The notes: generated by a model from the sequence alone, not told the origin. A stretch of DNA of 64,000 nt from Cryptomeria japonica (GCF_030272615.1 NC_081412.1:687886583-687950582); one strand, 5' to 3'; numbered from the stretch's first letter, positions 47,933-59,040 are shown. Program-made: numbers and translations.

Positions 47933-49930
47933 TATTTTTGGAATTTTTCAAGGATAATATATGATATGCAACTAAATGCAAACTAAATAAATGAGAATGC
48001 AACCTATGTTTTTGGTTGTTTTTCAAGATTTTGACAAACTTTTGAATGCAAATCTAAAAGAGAGACCCTTAGGAAATTGGAATGATGTCTAGACCTCAAA
48101 GGACAAAAGGACTTAAGTGGCAAAGGACAAGATGACAATGTCTCCCCTATATGCTTGGATACTAAGCTAGGTTTGACGAAATGACATGGATGACAAAAGG
48201 ACAAAGGGTTTGATAAGGTCTAGACCTCCTAACAATGACTTAGGGTTTATCAAAGATTTGGATTACTCAAGTATGACAAAACCTAGTTTTTGAGACTATA
48301 TGCAAAGGGACAATCACTATGCAAATAACCCTAATATGATATGATAATGACTTAAACTTAGTGAAGAGACCTAGGGTAAGCAATGTATGACAATGGTATG
48401 ACTTTAATGCAAGAGGACATATGCAAATGGATGACCCTTATTGATATGCAAAGGAGTATGACTTAGGTAAAACCTAACCTTGGTACTTGACAATGAACTT
48501 TGCAAAATGCAACCTAGGATGAACCTAAATGTAAGTGACATGAATGTTAAGACAAGATTTTGAACAATGTTTGACAACCATGTTTGAAGGTGTTTTAAAC
48601 TTTGTTGGATGAAATGCTCTTGTGTTTAGCCTTGTAGTGAATCAATTTGTCTTGTTCTTGAAATGAGATACAATTCAACTTTTGACAAGCAAAGAATACA
48701 AGATATTTCAACTTAGACTCAAGACAATCATGCTCATTCCCACGTTTCTTATGGTAGGCAAGGACATTAGGTACTTGAGAGGTAGACTCATTATGGGATT
48801 CAAGGAGAATACATAGATGCTTGACCCCACGGGCTCCCCTCCATGACACTCACTTCTCAGGGTAGCCAAGCATCAGTCCCCATGGAAATCTCCCCATGGC
48901 GAACTTAGTATCTCTTCCAAGTATCCAAACTTGTCCTTCTCAAGAAACTAGAAGGGTTTTTGGCCTCTAAAAACAAGGTGTTTAGTAAGGATTTCTGTTA
49001 AGTGTTACTCCTTGATGTCACGCAAGCGTGATTGAGACATTAAGCCCATCAAGATACCAAACAAATGTAGTCGCGCAAGCACGGTTTAGACCATGAGGTC
49101 CTACTTAGATGTTGATATGAGAAAGAGTTCAAGGGTCATCACTTCCCAAGTAACTACAATTCCCACGTAACACTTCCTTCAAAGCTTTCGCTCATCGGGT
49201 ATTTTTTTATAGTGAGTTAGAATGCCAAGGAATTCTAGCCTACTCACTTTGGGTCGTTCCCTTCTCACGATTATCACTTGCTTGCAAAAGCAAAGTGGTC
49301 GGGAAGGCAGGCCCTCTAAATGTGACACACAATCAACAACACAAGCATGGTATCGAAGATCTGGATTTCTGATCACCCTAAGAAGGATGAGAGCATACTC
49401 TCCTACTCCAATGTCACACTCAACAATCAAAGCACAAACATGTTTATTCCAACCTATTTAGAAATCACTAAGTGCCTAATTAAAAAACACAAACACAAAG
49501 TTTGGTTGTTTCTCCAAGGCAACCTGCAAAACCCAAGTTAGAGGTTTGATTTGTTGTCTTTGACTATCGATTCTACATAACACATGTTAGTAGTTTGATT
49601 TATTGTCTTTTCCATGCGTATGCCAAGATTCTGCACAGATAATTAGTACCAAAAACCAAAACACAGAAAACAGAATGCAAAAACTAAACAAATTTCAAGT
49701 AAAACATTGCATTTTTACCTCTGTTCTGGACTTTACACAGGTGCAGAACTCATGACACAGGTGCAGAAGTCATGACACAGGCGCAGAATGTCTTCAACAC
49801 AGGCGTAGAATGCTCAACACAGGCGCAGAAGTCTCCAGAAAACCTTGCACGACCCTGTTTTTGGGTTTTTGGCCTGCAAAATCAACTTGAAAGCACTCCA
49901 AAACACAGTAAAAGGGTTAGATGGTTAGTG
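47933..49930 (-). other. F leader between primer site and ORF
   Basis: About 2.0 kb with no convincing ORF. It has repeated GACAAAAGGACA and ATGACAATG words at about 48100-48500 and paired CGCAAGC motifs near 49020 and 49075. Such a long leader could hold packaging signals. Confidence 0.65.
49738..49835. repeat. Short tandem array, CACAGGCGCAGAA core
   Basis: Five spaced copies of ACACAGGCGCAGAA or one-base variants (ACAGGTGCAGAA, ACAGGCGTAGAA) with units of about 18-24 bases, located 100 bases from the primer site. Confidence 0.85.
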
Positions 49931-49948
49931 TTCACATCGGGTTCACCA
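49931..49948 (-). other. F primer-binding site, tRNA-Trp type
   Basis: The minus strand reads TGGTGAACCCGATGTGAA. From memory, plant tRNA-Trp ends ...TTCACGTCGGGTTCA plus CCA, which pairs with this at all but one position. It is separated from the LTR by 5 bases. Confidence 0.8.
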
Positions 49949-49953
49949 ATTAA

Positions 49954-51265
49954 TGTACGTTAGGAAATAGGAAATCATCACAAACAATATAAAAATATTA
50001 ATCATTAGCTCAATCACAAAAGCATTCATTGCAACAATCTATCCTAAGCACACTCAATAGAGACATGAAGACAAAACATGTAAAAAGATTATGCAAACCA
50101 GATGTTCCCTTCATGCGGCTCCATTGTTCTTCTTTCCTCTTCAAATGGTTTGGTTGTGGATCTCACCTACAAGTGCACATACACAATTGAAAGCAAGATT
50201 GACATTGAGTATTGATCAAGAGTACTAGAAGCATAAATTCGATAGTCTGATTATCAATTATTAGCCTTGATTGATGAAGATAATCCAATTTATAGATAAA
50301 TTGGATAAATGACAAGATTAGCATGATAGTGATTCGAATGGAAATTCAAATCAAGAATAGCAAAATTATGACATGTTTATGACAAATTGCTATGCAAGGG
50401 TTTATGACAATTTATGACAATTTCTATGTTAAGAATTTATGACAATTTATGACAAATTTCTATGTCAAGAATTGATTGATTGTCAATTATGACAAATTAT
50501 GACAAATTTCTATGTCATTCCCATGAATTTAGGAGAGAAATAGGAGGAATTTGAAATTAAGAATTAAGAAATTAGAAAAATTAGAAAAAGAGGAATTAAG
50601 AAATTAGAAATTAGGAAAGTGATGAAAATTAGAAATTAGGTAAATTAATTAATAATTTATCATTTATTAATTAATTCACAAAGAGGAATAATTAGCCAAT
50701 TAAATGAACATTTAATTGTAATGAGAAGACTTAGGATAAATAAATGAATTATTTAATCCTAAAGGAAGAAATGACACACAAGGTTAAATGATTAAATCAC
50801 AAAACCTTGGAAGATGAATTAGAAATGCAAGGATGACAATTAGGTCTTGATGAAGGATAATTAATGTCGATTCGATTTAATCATGATTTTGAATTGATAA
50901 ATGACCAATGTGATAAATGATTTGATTGAGATTGGTTGACAAAAATCAATGACAAATTGACCAAATTGACATGATTGAAAAGGACAAGGATCGATGACGA
51001 ATCGATTGCAATATGACAAGATTGACAAGTTGATAAGAGATTGACAAGATCGACCAAAATCATGATTAAAGATTGTTATCAACAAGACCAAATTCGAAAG
51101 CGAGACAAATGAAGAATGCAGAAGAAAGACTCGATGCTCGCAAATGATAAAGACCAAGTGCGTGACATAGGAGAAATGTTAATGCTACGCAGAAACCTAA
51201 AATGAGGCAATGCACAAATGTTAAAGTATGATCCTGCAAGCGTTGACCATTTTTAGATGTCTACA
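49954..51265 (-). repeat. F 5' LTR
   Basis: 1,312 bp, direct copy of 41695-43006 with about 11 differences. It is followed by TSD AGTGC, after which the D gag frame resumes. Confidence 0.95.
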
Positions 51266-51270
51266 AGTGC

Positions 51271-51720
51271 AGGTCAAGCAATTTCACCAGTTTTAGCAAA
51301 GCAATTCAAAAGAACAATGTTACATGCTATGCATGCAATGAAGTTGGACATATTGCTAAGTTTTGTAGAAGCAAAAATCCACCGGTTAGTAATGGAGGAT
51401 CAAATGAAAAAGGGAAAGAAAAGGTTAGTGAAATCTGACATGACCACACTCAGAGATGGGTTAGGAAGATTGAAGAACAATCATCAGATGGGAATGTCCC
51501 ATTTACCTATCCGATAGAAGAGGCTGCTCCTACACCGGTAGCGAGCTCATCCAGTAACTAAGGTAGATGTCTTAGGGTAGGAAAAATTCATGAAGATGAT
51601 GCATATGCCCTGGGAAGAGATTCTAAAAGATGTTCCAGATATTGGAGAGGGTTATCCAGCATGGATATGGTTTGAGTGAGATCCGGTATCTTTCATCGAC
51701 AGTCATTTATGTCAATGGAA
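51271..51720 (+). pseudogene. D gag-like protein, zinc knuckle 4 and C-terminus
   Basis: Resumes as RSSNFTSFSKAIQKNNVT, then an intact fourth knuckle CYACNEVGHIAKFC (about 51331-51372) and a Lys/Glu-rich tail. A TGA near 51437 probably replaces an Arg codon. After a shift near 51550 a frame with MHMPWEEILKDVPDIGEGYP can be followed to about 51720. Four knuckles in one protein is more than in usual copia gag. Confidence 0.75.
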
Positions 51721-51936
51721 GGTTAGGTTTTTTCTTGATGGATAAAAGGTCGAATACTACACTTCATTATTAATCACCCTACATTCATATCAATTTCAGA
51801 GCGATTTAGAGCAACTAAGTGCGATCAGAAGCTATTCAGAGGCAATCAGATTTCTTCTTGAGCGATTTCACTGGTGTCTGGAAGAATTTGTTGAAGGTTT
51901 TCACCAGAAGCAATCTAAAGGTATTTTTCTTGAAAC

Positions 51937-54919
51937 ATGGAAGCGGGATCATCTTTTGTTCCTATTTTTGTTGCAAACCCAACTGTAGTGGAGGTTAAGG
52001 ACCGCCCTAGGACAATTTTCAAGTAGTATCCACATGTGGCTACCAATGAAGATTCGGTTGGAGCATTTTCTCTCGTTTCAGAGAGAGTTGTGTATGTAGA
52101 AGATGTTAGGGCATACATTCATTGTCATATAGAGGACTTAGGAACTTCAAAGATCAAGGGAATGTATATGAATGAAATAATGGGAGAATCTAGTAAGATT
52201 AAACTGACATATAAACACATTGAAGATCTAGGGTTTATAGATATTCTGGATATTCCAGAGTTTGAGGATGAAATAATCAGATATGTTTTGAGAAGAGTGC
52301 ATGGGGAATTCATATGGTTGGACAGACCTTAAAAAATCACTATGGAAGCCATCCGAGCAATTACTGGTTTATCATCAGTAGGGAAACATCCAGATAAGAA
52401 AGTGTCAAATGACTTCATAAGGAAGATCATGGGTGCCACATCTGACAAGAGATTGATGAAAGTGAGCACTATCATCGATACCAACATCAAGTTTAGCAAC
52501 ATGGTTATAGGATACAAGGTAACTCAGTCAAATCGACTGAATTCTGTTTCCAGTTCATGTATTTTGGCTACATATAAGATGATGAGAGAAAATGTAAAGG
52601 TAGATCTTTGCGGTTAGATGCTTGAAGAATTATTAATCAACTTAGGAAAGATTAAAGGTGAGAAGAAGGGCACGTTATGATATGGAAATTTGTTAGTCTT
52701 CTTGATGCTATATTTTCTGAATGATACACCCAGTTCTCGTAGGAAACAATGGGGTTTTGACATTCTGGTAGGAAGACAATTAAAACAATCAATTGCTGCA
52801 TTAGGAAGTCAAAGAGATGATAAGTTATGGGGTTACTTCAAGGCTTTTCAAAAATCTATGAGGTCTAGGGTAAGGGTACTTGAGCATATAGTAGAGAAAT
52901 ACTCTACCGACATATGTTTCATGGTAAAGAAAGATGAGACTCTCATGGAAGTAGTCAAGCCCCAGAAGATTTGGATAGAGGAAATGGGCTATGAGGTAGA
53001 TGAATTAATCCTTGATGCCTATGCAAAAATTCTAATTGATGCAGAAATTGATAAGGCAGAGAAGCCCTGTGGAATTGCACAACAAAAGACTCTAGAGGTT
53101 GAAACAGAGTTCAACCGGAAGAAAAGGGAGAAACAAGAAGGAAAAGCAAGCAAATTTGTACAGGAGGTCTCAAAGGACATAAAGACACCAATCGATGTTG
53201 TCCCAGAGAAAGGGAGAAAGAGGAAGGATCATGTAGTTCGCATTGAACCTGTTACTGTAGATTCTGAGTCAGAGGATGACACATTGTTAGCCTTCAAGAG
53301 GGTTGTTAGGAAGAGATCAGAAGAAACTAAAGTGGAAGAAAATAAGCAACCGGTTAGGAAGGTTACACTCAAGCTACTGACATAGAGGCAAGCACCTAAA
53401 TATACACTTACAACTGCATCCGGTACTGCCAAGAGGAGGAAGAATAGTGACATTGATTTGGCACTTGAAACTAGTAATGTAACTATCATACTACCCAAAA
53501 CTTGTGCAGAAATTGTAGATGAAATAACTAAAGATGGCATGCTGAAGAATGTTAAGTTTTATTATGACAAATTAGAGGTTGATGAACAAAGAGAGATAGA
53601 GGAAGTAGTCCTATTATACTTAGATATTTATAAGAAAGCCTTAATAGAGATAGAGAATCAAATACCGACTGAGTTATATAACATGTTAGATGATAGAATC
53701 TTATCTGCTATGCAAGAAGATAAACACATTAAAATGCAAGAAATTTTAGCTATCTATGTTACTATAGATCCAGATGAAATGGAAAAGACAATTGAGGCTG
53801 CAGATATAAAGATTTTCAATAGCAAACATAGGATAACAAGTATGATGCTAGGGAGAATGAATGAAGTAATAAAGGAAACACAAAAGGCATGGATTAAAAT
53901 TTTGGGAGAAAAAAGAGGATTATTTACCCCGATTGAAGGGAAAGGAAAGGAGATTATGGGTGCTCCACCCTCAGTTTTGAAAAATATCAAGATAGTGGAA
54001 ATTGAGCCTCCGGTAAACACAAATGTACAGACAAATACTGAAACATCGGTTAATACTAAGAATATTGTACATGATACTAACATTGAGGACAATTGTCCTC
54101 CAGATACTAATGCACAGGTTGAGGATATTGTTCCTAGAGAGGAATCGATAGTTACATAGACTGCACCAAGTGGCGAAGCCACTGGTGCAAGTGAGGAGGT
54201 AATAAAGGATAAATCATCAGAGAAAACAGGGGAATCTGGTAGGGTACCAGTTGCGAGCCCATCATTATTGACAATTGACACTTCTCAAGTAGAAAAGAAA
54301 ACCTTCATAGATCAAGGAGGGATCCACAGACAAGGGGATTATAGATCAGTCAATCACTGTTTTGCACAGATTGGTCCAGAAATGTAAGATTGAAAATGAA
54401 GCAAGCCCTTTCGACAAGCTAAAGGTAATAACTGAGCACATATCAAAATAATTTCAATCCTTACAACATGTCTCCAACCGACAAGCACTTGAAAGATTCA
54501 CTCAGGCTAAGAGAACCACTTTTGATCAGATTATTGAGACAAAGAAGAAGAAGATTGAGGATAAGTTAATTCTAATTGAAAATTCTTTGAAACAATGTAC
54601 AAATATATACAGGGTATGTTGCAATACTGAAATACTTACAACAAATGTAGATAAAAAGATACAGGAGATACAGGAGAAAATTGCTAGTATTGCTAACTCT
54701 TTTGATGGATTAATTTTATTAACAACATCAATTGATGGACAAATTTTGACTTTGGAGAACCAAATTTCTTCTCTTGAAAAGGAAAGAGATAAAATAATTC
54801 GGAGAGCCAAAATTCTAAGAGGTTTGGTGAGTCCAAGATTGGATTCACTCTGTGTACATAAGAGAGAATGCATGGATATGGTGAGAAAGCCCACACCGAC
54901 AAAGGTCAATGAGAAATAA
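51937..54919 (+). pseudogene. D ORF2: about 990-residue protein of unknown function
   Basis: ATG 51937 (MEAGSSFVPIFVANPTVVEV). One frame continues to about 54300, interrupted by in-frame stops near 52024 (TAG), 52330, 52615 (TAG, Trp expected), 52678, 53383 and 54157 (TAG). After one frameshift near 54320 a second frame ends at 54919. Residues 1-330 look globular (LGFIDILDIPEFEDEIIRYV, GEFIWLDRP, ITMEAIRAITGLSSVGKHPD, YKVTQSNRLNSVSSSCILAT). About 400-480 is basic and helical; 530-640 is acidic and helical; the C-terminus is a coiled coil (KKKIEDKLILIENSLKQC, ILTLENQISSLEKERDK). It lies between the zinc-knuckle protein and the 3' LTR, where pol would be. I recall similar ORFs only as uncharacterised plant transposon proteins. 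Confidence 0.7.
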
Positions 54920-55315
54920 TATTTTGCACATTTATTGAGTGGACTTGTATCTATCTCTGACACATTCAAAACTAGTTGGGTTAGTTATGTGGAATTACTG
55001 GAGAAAGCTTATCTAGAAATTTTGAAATTTGTCAAGCTCTGGTAAGACATTTTTTGAGGTATTCAGTGTATAGTTCTTATTCCTTGACATTCTTTTTACA
55101 ATTTTTGGGCATTGATGTCAAAGGGGGAGTAGTATAGATTTGAAAAAGAATGAAAGAGTTGCATACATTAGGGGGAGTTACATATTTTTTGGAGTTTTGG
55201 AAATATGGAGTATTTTGCATATTCAGCTCAGGGGTAGCAGGGCAGGATGAAACCGACAGATGAAACCATGACCATTTTTCACATGAGTGTTTTCATCAAT
55301 GCCAAAGGGGGATAT
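54920..55315 (+). other. D 3' untranslated region and polypurine tracts
   Basis: Purine runs at about 55117-55130 (TCAAAGGGGGAGTAG) and 55168-55180 (TTAGGGGGAGTT); the functional tract AAAGGGGGATAT is at 55304-55315. No gene seen. Confidence 0.85.
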
Positions 55316-56221
55316 TGTTGGCAATTGACACTCTATTGGTTGGTTTCACTATGTTTTCATTGATGGCAACATGATTTTGGGTTCCGACTTCATATGGTGT
55401 ACCGACAGGCACTTCAAAGATTCTACACCAGCATCGGCACCGATAGGACAAAAGATTTCTTTGGTCACCGACAATGCAGGATGACATGGTATAGTAAAGG
55501 TTATCGGTATTGGAGGCTGACACATCTTGGATTCGGTATTGGAAATTTGTTTTAATGTTTATATATTTATGTTATCTGGTCGACATGTAATTTGATATTG
55601 TATATATCTTTGTAAGTCGACATAAGGCATAAAAGTTGTATAGGGTATATAGGTCAGTTTGATAGATCATTTTGTGTTATAAATGGATGTGACTTAGGAT
55701 GGATATGAAAATGTAATATGATGCAAAATTACTCTGAGAGACTATGTATGTGAGGAATTTATTGTAAGGGTTATTCTAGTAAAGGGGTTTAGGGTTTTAA
55801 CCAGAACAGACAAAGCTTAAACCGGAACTGTATTCTGGCATAAGAGATGCTATCTTACCAGTTCACACTTCTCTGGATTGTTGTCTAGAATTTTATATAG
55901 TCAGTGAGGCTCCTATTGTGATTGAGTAGTGTGCTCTAGGCTATAAGCATTCCTGCAAGTGCAGGCCTCTCATATATTGTAATTTTTCACATGGCCAGTG
56001 GATTGATATTTTGGGTCACAAATCCCATCGTGGTTTTTCCATGTATAAATATGTGTGTTATGATTCTCATTTATGTGTTTGGCTTATTGGTTGCTTTACA
56101 TCATTCAATTCTGTTTATACCGGTTTACCGATTGGTGTATGAATGTTTTGTTAAGGCTAAAATCTACTATTCCGGTATAACACTAATTCACCCCCCCTCT
56201 CAATGTTATTGGTTTCCAACA
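55316..56221 (+). repeat. D 3' LTR
   Basis: 906 bp copy of 28845-29769. The conserved hairpin has decayed (TTTGGGTC ... CCCATC near 56010-56035). Ends GGTTTCCAACA at 56221, then TSD ATTTC (56222-56226). Confidence 0.95.
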
Positions 56222-56226
56222 ATTTC

Positions 56227-56727
56227 TTGGGAATGTGCAAAGTGCTTAGTGAAATGAGCTAAGGGTTTGACTTTGTACCAGATTGACTTGTTGTGATGAC
56301 TTATGATCATTCAATGGTTGATATTGATTTGTAATTGATTGTAATGATCCATATGATGATTTGTAATGAGTTGTAAGATTTGTGATGATCTATGTGGTAA
56401 GTCTTATTGTGGGTCCCAATTCCCACCATGGTTTTACCCTATTTGTTTTTCCACGTGAAAATTATGGCGTTCATATGGTGAATGTTTTTGATGTGATGGT
56501 TTGCTTTACTTTTAGTTTATGCATGGTTAATGAACACTTAATGTGCAACATTGATATATCAGTTTAGCAGATGTTTATCAACAGGTACTGGTACTGGTAA
56601 ATGATTGTAGTGTTGGTCTATATTTAATTTGATGAAAGTTTTATGAGTCTAAGTTTCTGATTTTAAATTATTTTTAATACTGGTTCACCCCCCCTCTCAG
56701 TATTAACCGAATCCTCTAAGATTAACA
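56227..56727 (+). repeat. C 3' LTR, second part
   Basis: Continues the LTR interrupted at 28844. It has the hairpin GTGGG (56409-56413) ... CCCAC (56422-56426), then TTTTTCCACGTG, the C-rich block (about 56686-56697) and ...TCCTCTAAGATTAACA. Followed by TSD AAAAT (56728-56732). Confidence 0.92.
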
Positions 56728-56732
56728 AAAAT

Positions 56733-57327
56733 GAGACCCTAAGTTATAGTATAAGCTAGACATGACTAGACGTATGGCTCAAGTATGCATTGAATTTCAT
56801 AAATCAGGGTAAATTTAAGTAATCAAAGATGTAAGATGTACAACATCTCTAAGGAAATAGGGCCTTAATTAGATCTACTTTATATGGTTATGATTTTTTA
56901 ATTTTTTCAAAGTGAACATGGAAGTGAAATTGATTGGTACATGTCCTTTAACTACACAACTCTTCATTAAAGAATATAACTTATTTAAAACAACTAGACC
57001 AATTTTACAAAATGGAATGGAGATCTCAATTTTTTCTTGAGTTCACTAATAGATATGACTTATCACGAACTATTGGCACCTTTCTGCATAAGAGAGACAA
57101 ACCTATGAGGATGTGAGGATTTTCATCTATATAATTTTAAATTAAAATAGCATAAATCCTTCAAATTGTTGACTTAGAGTTAACTAGCACCATTTTATGG
57201 TATGTTTGCAGTTGGTCAAAAAATTGTTACACAACTATTTGATATAATTCGAGAATAATACTTTTAAAACCTTAAAAATAATATTTTATGACTCTAGTTG
57301 ATAATATGAATTAATACAAAAATATGT
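56733..57327. other. Host flank right of element C
   Basis: AT-rich DNA continuing the tandem unit interrupted at 14387 (AGACATGACTAGACG, then ATGGCTCAAGTAT at about 56758-56784). No gene is supported. Confidence 0.75.
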
Positions 57328-57665
57328 AGGGGAGAGGAGCCATTACGTGGACCAATTTTTTAAACTGCTCATGTGGACCGTTGAGTTGGCAACCCAAAAT
57401 CAAAAGTTGACATGCCACCGATGATTTTTGCCATGTCAACATTGAGTTGTCATCCAAGTGGTAAAAAAAATGCCACTTTGGATCGTCGACCGAAACCTAA
57501 GTGGGCCCACCCCCGAAACATGCCATGCTTTCGGTGCTCATCAAATGGGTTGGCCGCATGGCGATCACTCACTTGCCCACCTTACCAACCATCTATTATG
57601 CCCAATTCTCTCACCACCACATTCAAATTCCAACTGCACTCGCATTTACTACGCATTATCTCACC
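57328..57665 (+). repeat. Left arm of a large inverted-repeat element
   Basis: From about 57378 this arm is 75-80% identical (by eye) to the reverse complement of 61437-61715, including CAAAATCAAAAGTTGACATG and CACATTCAAATTCCAACTGC. The outer part, GTAGGGGAGAGGAGCC and about 90 bases after it, resembles 60706-60850 in direct orientation. It looks like the terminus of a TIR or foldback DNA transposon of unknown family. Confidence 0.6.
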
Positions 57666-58611
57666 TTCATTGTCTCTGCTCGGTCGCATTTTTTGAAGTG
57701 TTTGGCCTTTGTTGCGCTTGACTCCTCGTACATTATCTCAAAGCTCATTCATTTCCTTCCTGCAGAAGATTGATTGATGGTTTTGACTGCTGCCACAACC
57801 TGCTTTCCATGGACCACCTTCAACCTGGATTTGGACTAGAACGTGCACACCCAAAACTAGGTAACGACTCAGTGCATACCCTATTTCGTAGGATTTTGTC
57901 TGTTTTTTTCTAATTTTTTGGGGTTATGTTTTCGTGTTCAGCTCCAATTTTTTTTCTTCTGTTACTTCCTCACCACCTCCACTTCATAGGTACAAAGCCG
58001 AATGATGAGGATGACGGGGATCTACTTGCAGATGTTGAAGCGACTCATTTCCCCTTCGACCCTAGTGAGGAATTTTCCTCACCAAGGCTCACGAATTTGC
58101 AATGTTTTGTATTGTTTTCTTTTCCACATTTATCCTCTTACTTGTTTGTTTAAAAAATTGTTTTAACTGTTTGGCACTCTTCATAAATTTTTTGTTTCTA
58201 AATGTTGGGCATTCTTCAAGAAATTTTTATGGTTGTTTTTTGTGTTTTTTGAACACAACCTTCTATGTTCATAAATACAATTACATACAAAAGGGAATCG
58301 TACTCCTCTGTTCAAGCATTACTGTAATTTTAATGGTGTCGTGTGACTAAAATTTTGGCTCATTTCATTGAACAATGAATCTATTGGGAGTTTTGGCATC
58401 CATTTGCAACATCACTATGGTTTAAAGGTTTAATGGTTTTGAATTTCACCGTTAATGTTTAAGGGTTTCATTTCACCATTAATGTTTCGAGGGTTCAAGT
58501 GTTTCAATTCTTTTGGTTGATTGTTAATGTATAATGGGTTTGTGGGTTTAAATGTTCATTTCATTTACGGATTCACTAGATTTACGCTATTAATTTCACA
58601 TTTACTAACAA
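57666..58611. other. No gene recognised
   Basis: AT-rich sequence with several short frames on the plus strand (57926-58350), none resembling a known protein. From 58440 onward TTTCACCATTAATGTTT-like words anticipate the array that follows. Confidence 0.6.
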
Positions 58612-59040
58612 AAGGGTTTGACGGCTTTAAAAGGGTTTCCGGGATTCAATGTTGGTTTTAAAATTCATATTTACTGTCAAAAGGGTTTGACGACTTTTCA
58701 GTGTTTCACTATTAATGTAAAAGGGTTCACAGTTTCAGTTTTATTGGAAATTGGGTTTCCAGGTTTCAATGTTGGCTTTAAAATTCATATTTACTGTCAA
58801 AAGGGTTTGACATCTTTTAAGTGTTTCACTGTTAATGTAAAAGGGTTCACATTTTCAGTTTTATTGGAAATTGGGTTTCTAGGTTTCAGTGTTGGCTTTA
58901 AAGTTCACATTTACTGTCAAAAGGGTTTGACGGTTTTTCAATGTTTCACTGTTAATGTAAAAGGGTTCACATTTTCAGTTTTATTGTAAATTGGGTTTCC
59001 AGGTTTCAATATTGGCTTTAAAATTCACTTTTAAATCTTC
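58612..59040. repeat. 120-bp tandem array
   Basis: Three full units of exactly 120 bases begin AAGGGTTTGAC at 58681, 58801 and 58921, preceded by a partial unit at 58612. Because 120 is a multiple of 3, an open frame of 123 codons crosses it (58618-58989) with 40-residue repeats such as GFPGFNVGFKIHIYCQKGL. I regard that frame as a by-product. Confidence 0.92.

Larger units (their letters stand above)
41695..51265 (-). mobile_element. Element F, young LTR retrotransposon without visible RT
   Basis: 9,571 bp with two 1,312-bp LTRs of identical length that differ at about 11 positions (about 0.8%, hand count), and perfect TSD AGTGC at 41690-41694 and 51266-51270. The minus orientation is set by a tRNA-Trp-type primer site inside the right LTR and a polypurine tract inside the left LTR. 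The interior of about 6.9 kb has one long ORF (45105-47932) that shows no gag, protease, RT, RNase H or integrase motif, so the element must be mobilised by proteins from elsewhere. It is inserted in D's gag. Confidence 0.93.
28845..56221 (+). mobile_element. Element D, non-autonomous copia-type LTR element with a large unrelated ORF
   Basis: Two LTRs (28845-29769 and 55316-56221), TSD ATTTC at 28840-28844 and 56222-56226, tRNA-iMet primer site and polypurine tract. After removing the E block, T and F, its own interior is about 6 kb: a coiled-coil/zinc-knuckle gag-like gene (29844-29942, 41172-41694, 51271-51720) and a long ORF2 (51937-54919). I see no protease, integrase, RT or RNase H. The LTRs differ at about 75 of 890 positions by hand count (about 8%). 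Confidence 0.9.
14388..56727 (+). mobile_element. Element C, Ty1/copia, hosting all nested insertions
   Basis: Outer element of the nest. Its own parts are a palindromic 5' terminus (14388-14663), primer site (14666), gag (14733-14912 plus 24013-24710), pol (24711-27885), polypurine tract (28246-28257) and 3' LTR (28258-28844 plus 56227-56727). TSD AAAAT occurs at 14383-14387 and 56728-56732, and host tandem units align across the joined site. Insertions S (with B inside) and D (with E, T and F inside) account for the other roughly 36.5 kb. All C coding regions are disabled. Confidence 0.9.

Noticed and set aside
57412-57773. Three overlapping plus-strand frames of 87-94 codons
   Set aside because: All lie on the inverted-repeat arm and share no consistent frame with the other arm.
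58618-58989. 123-codon frame with 40-residue repeats
   Set aside because: Explained by a 120-bp tandem repeat; no start context, homology or conservation visible.
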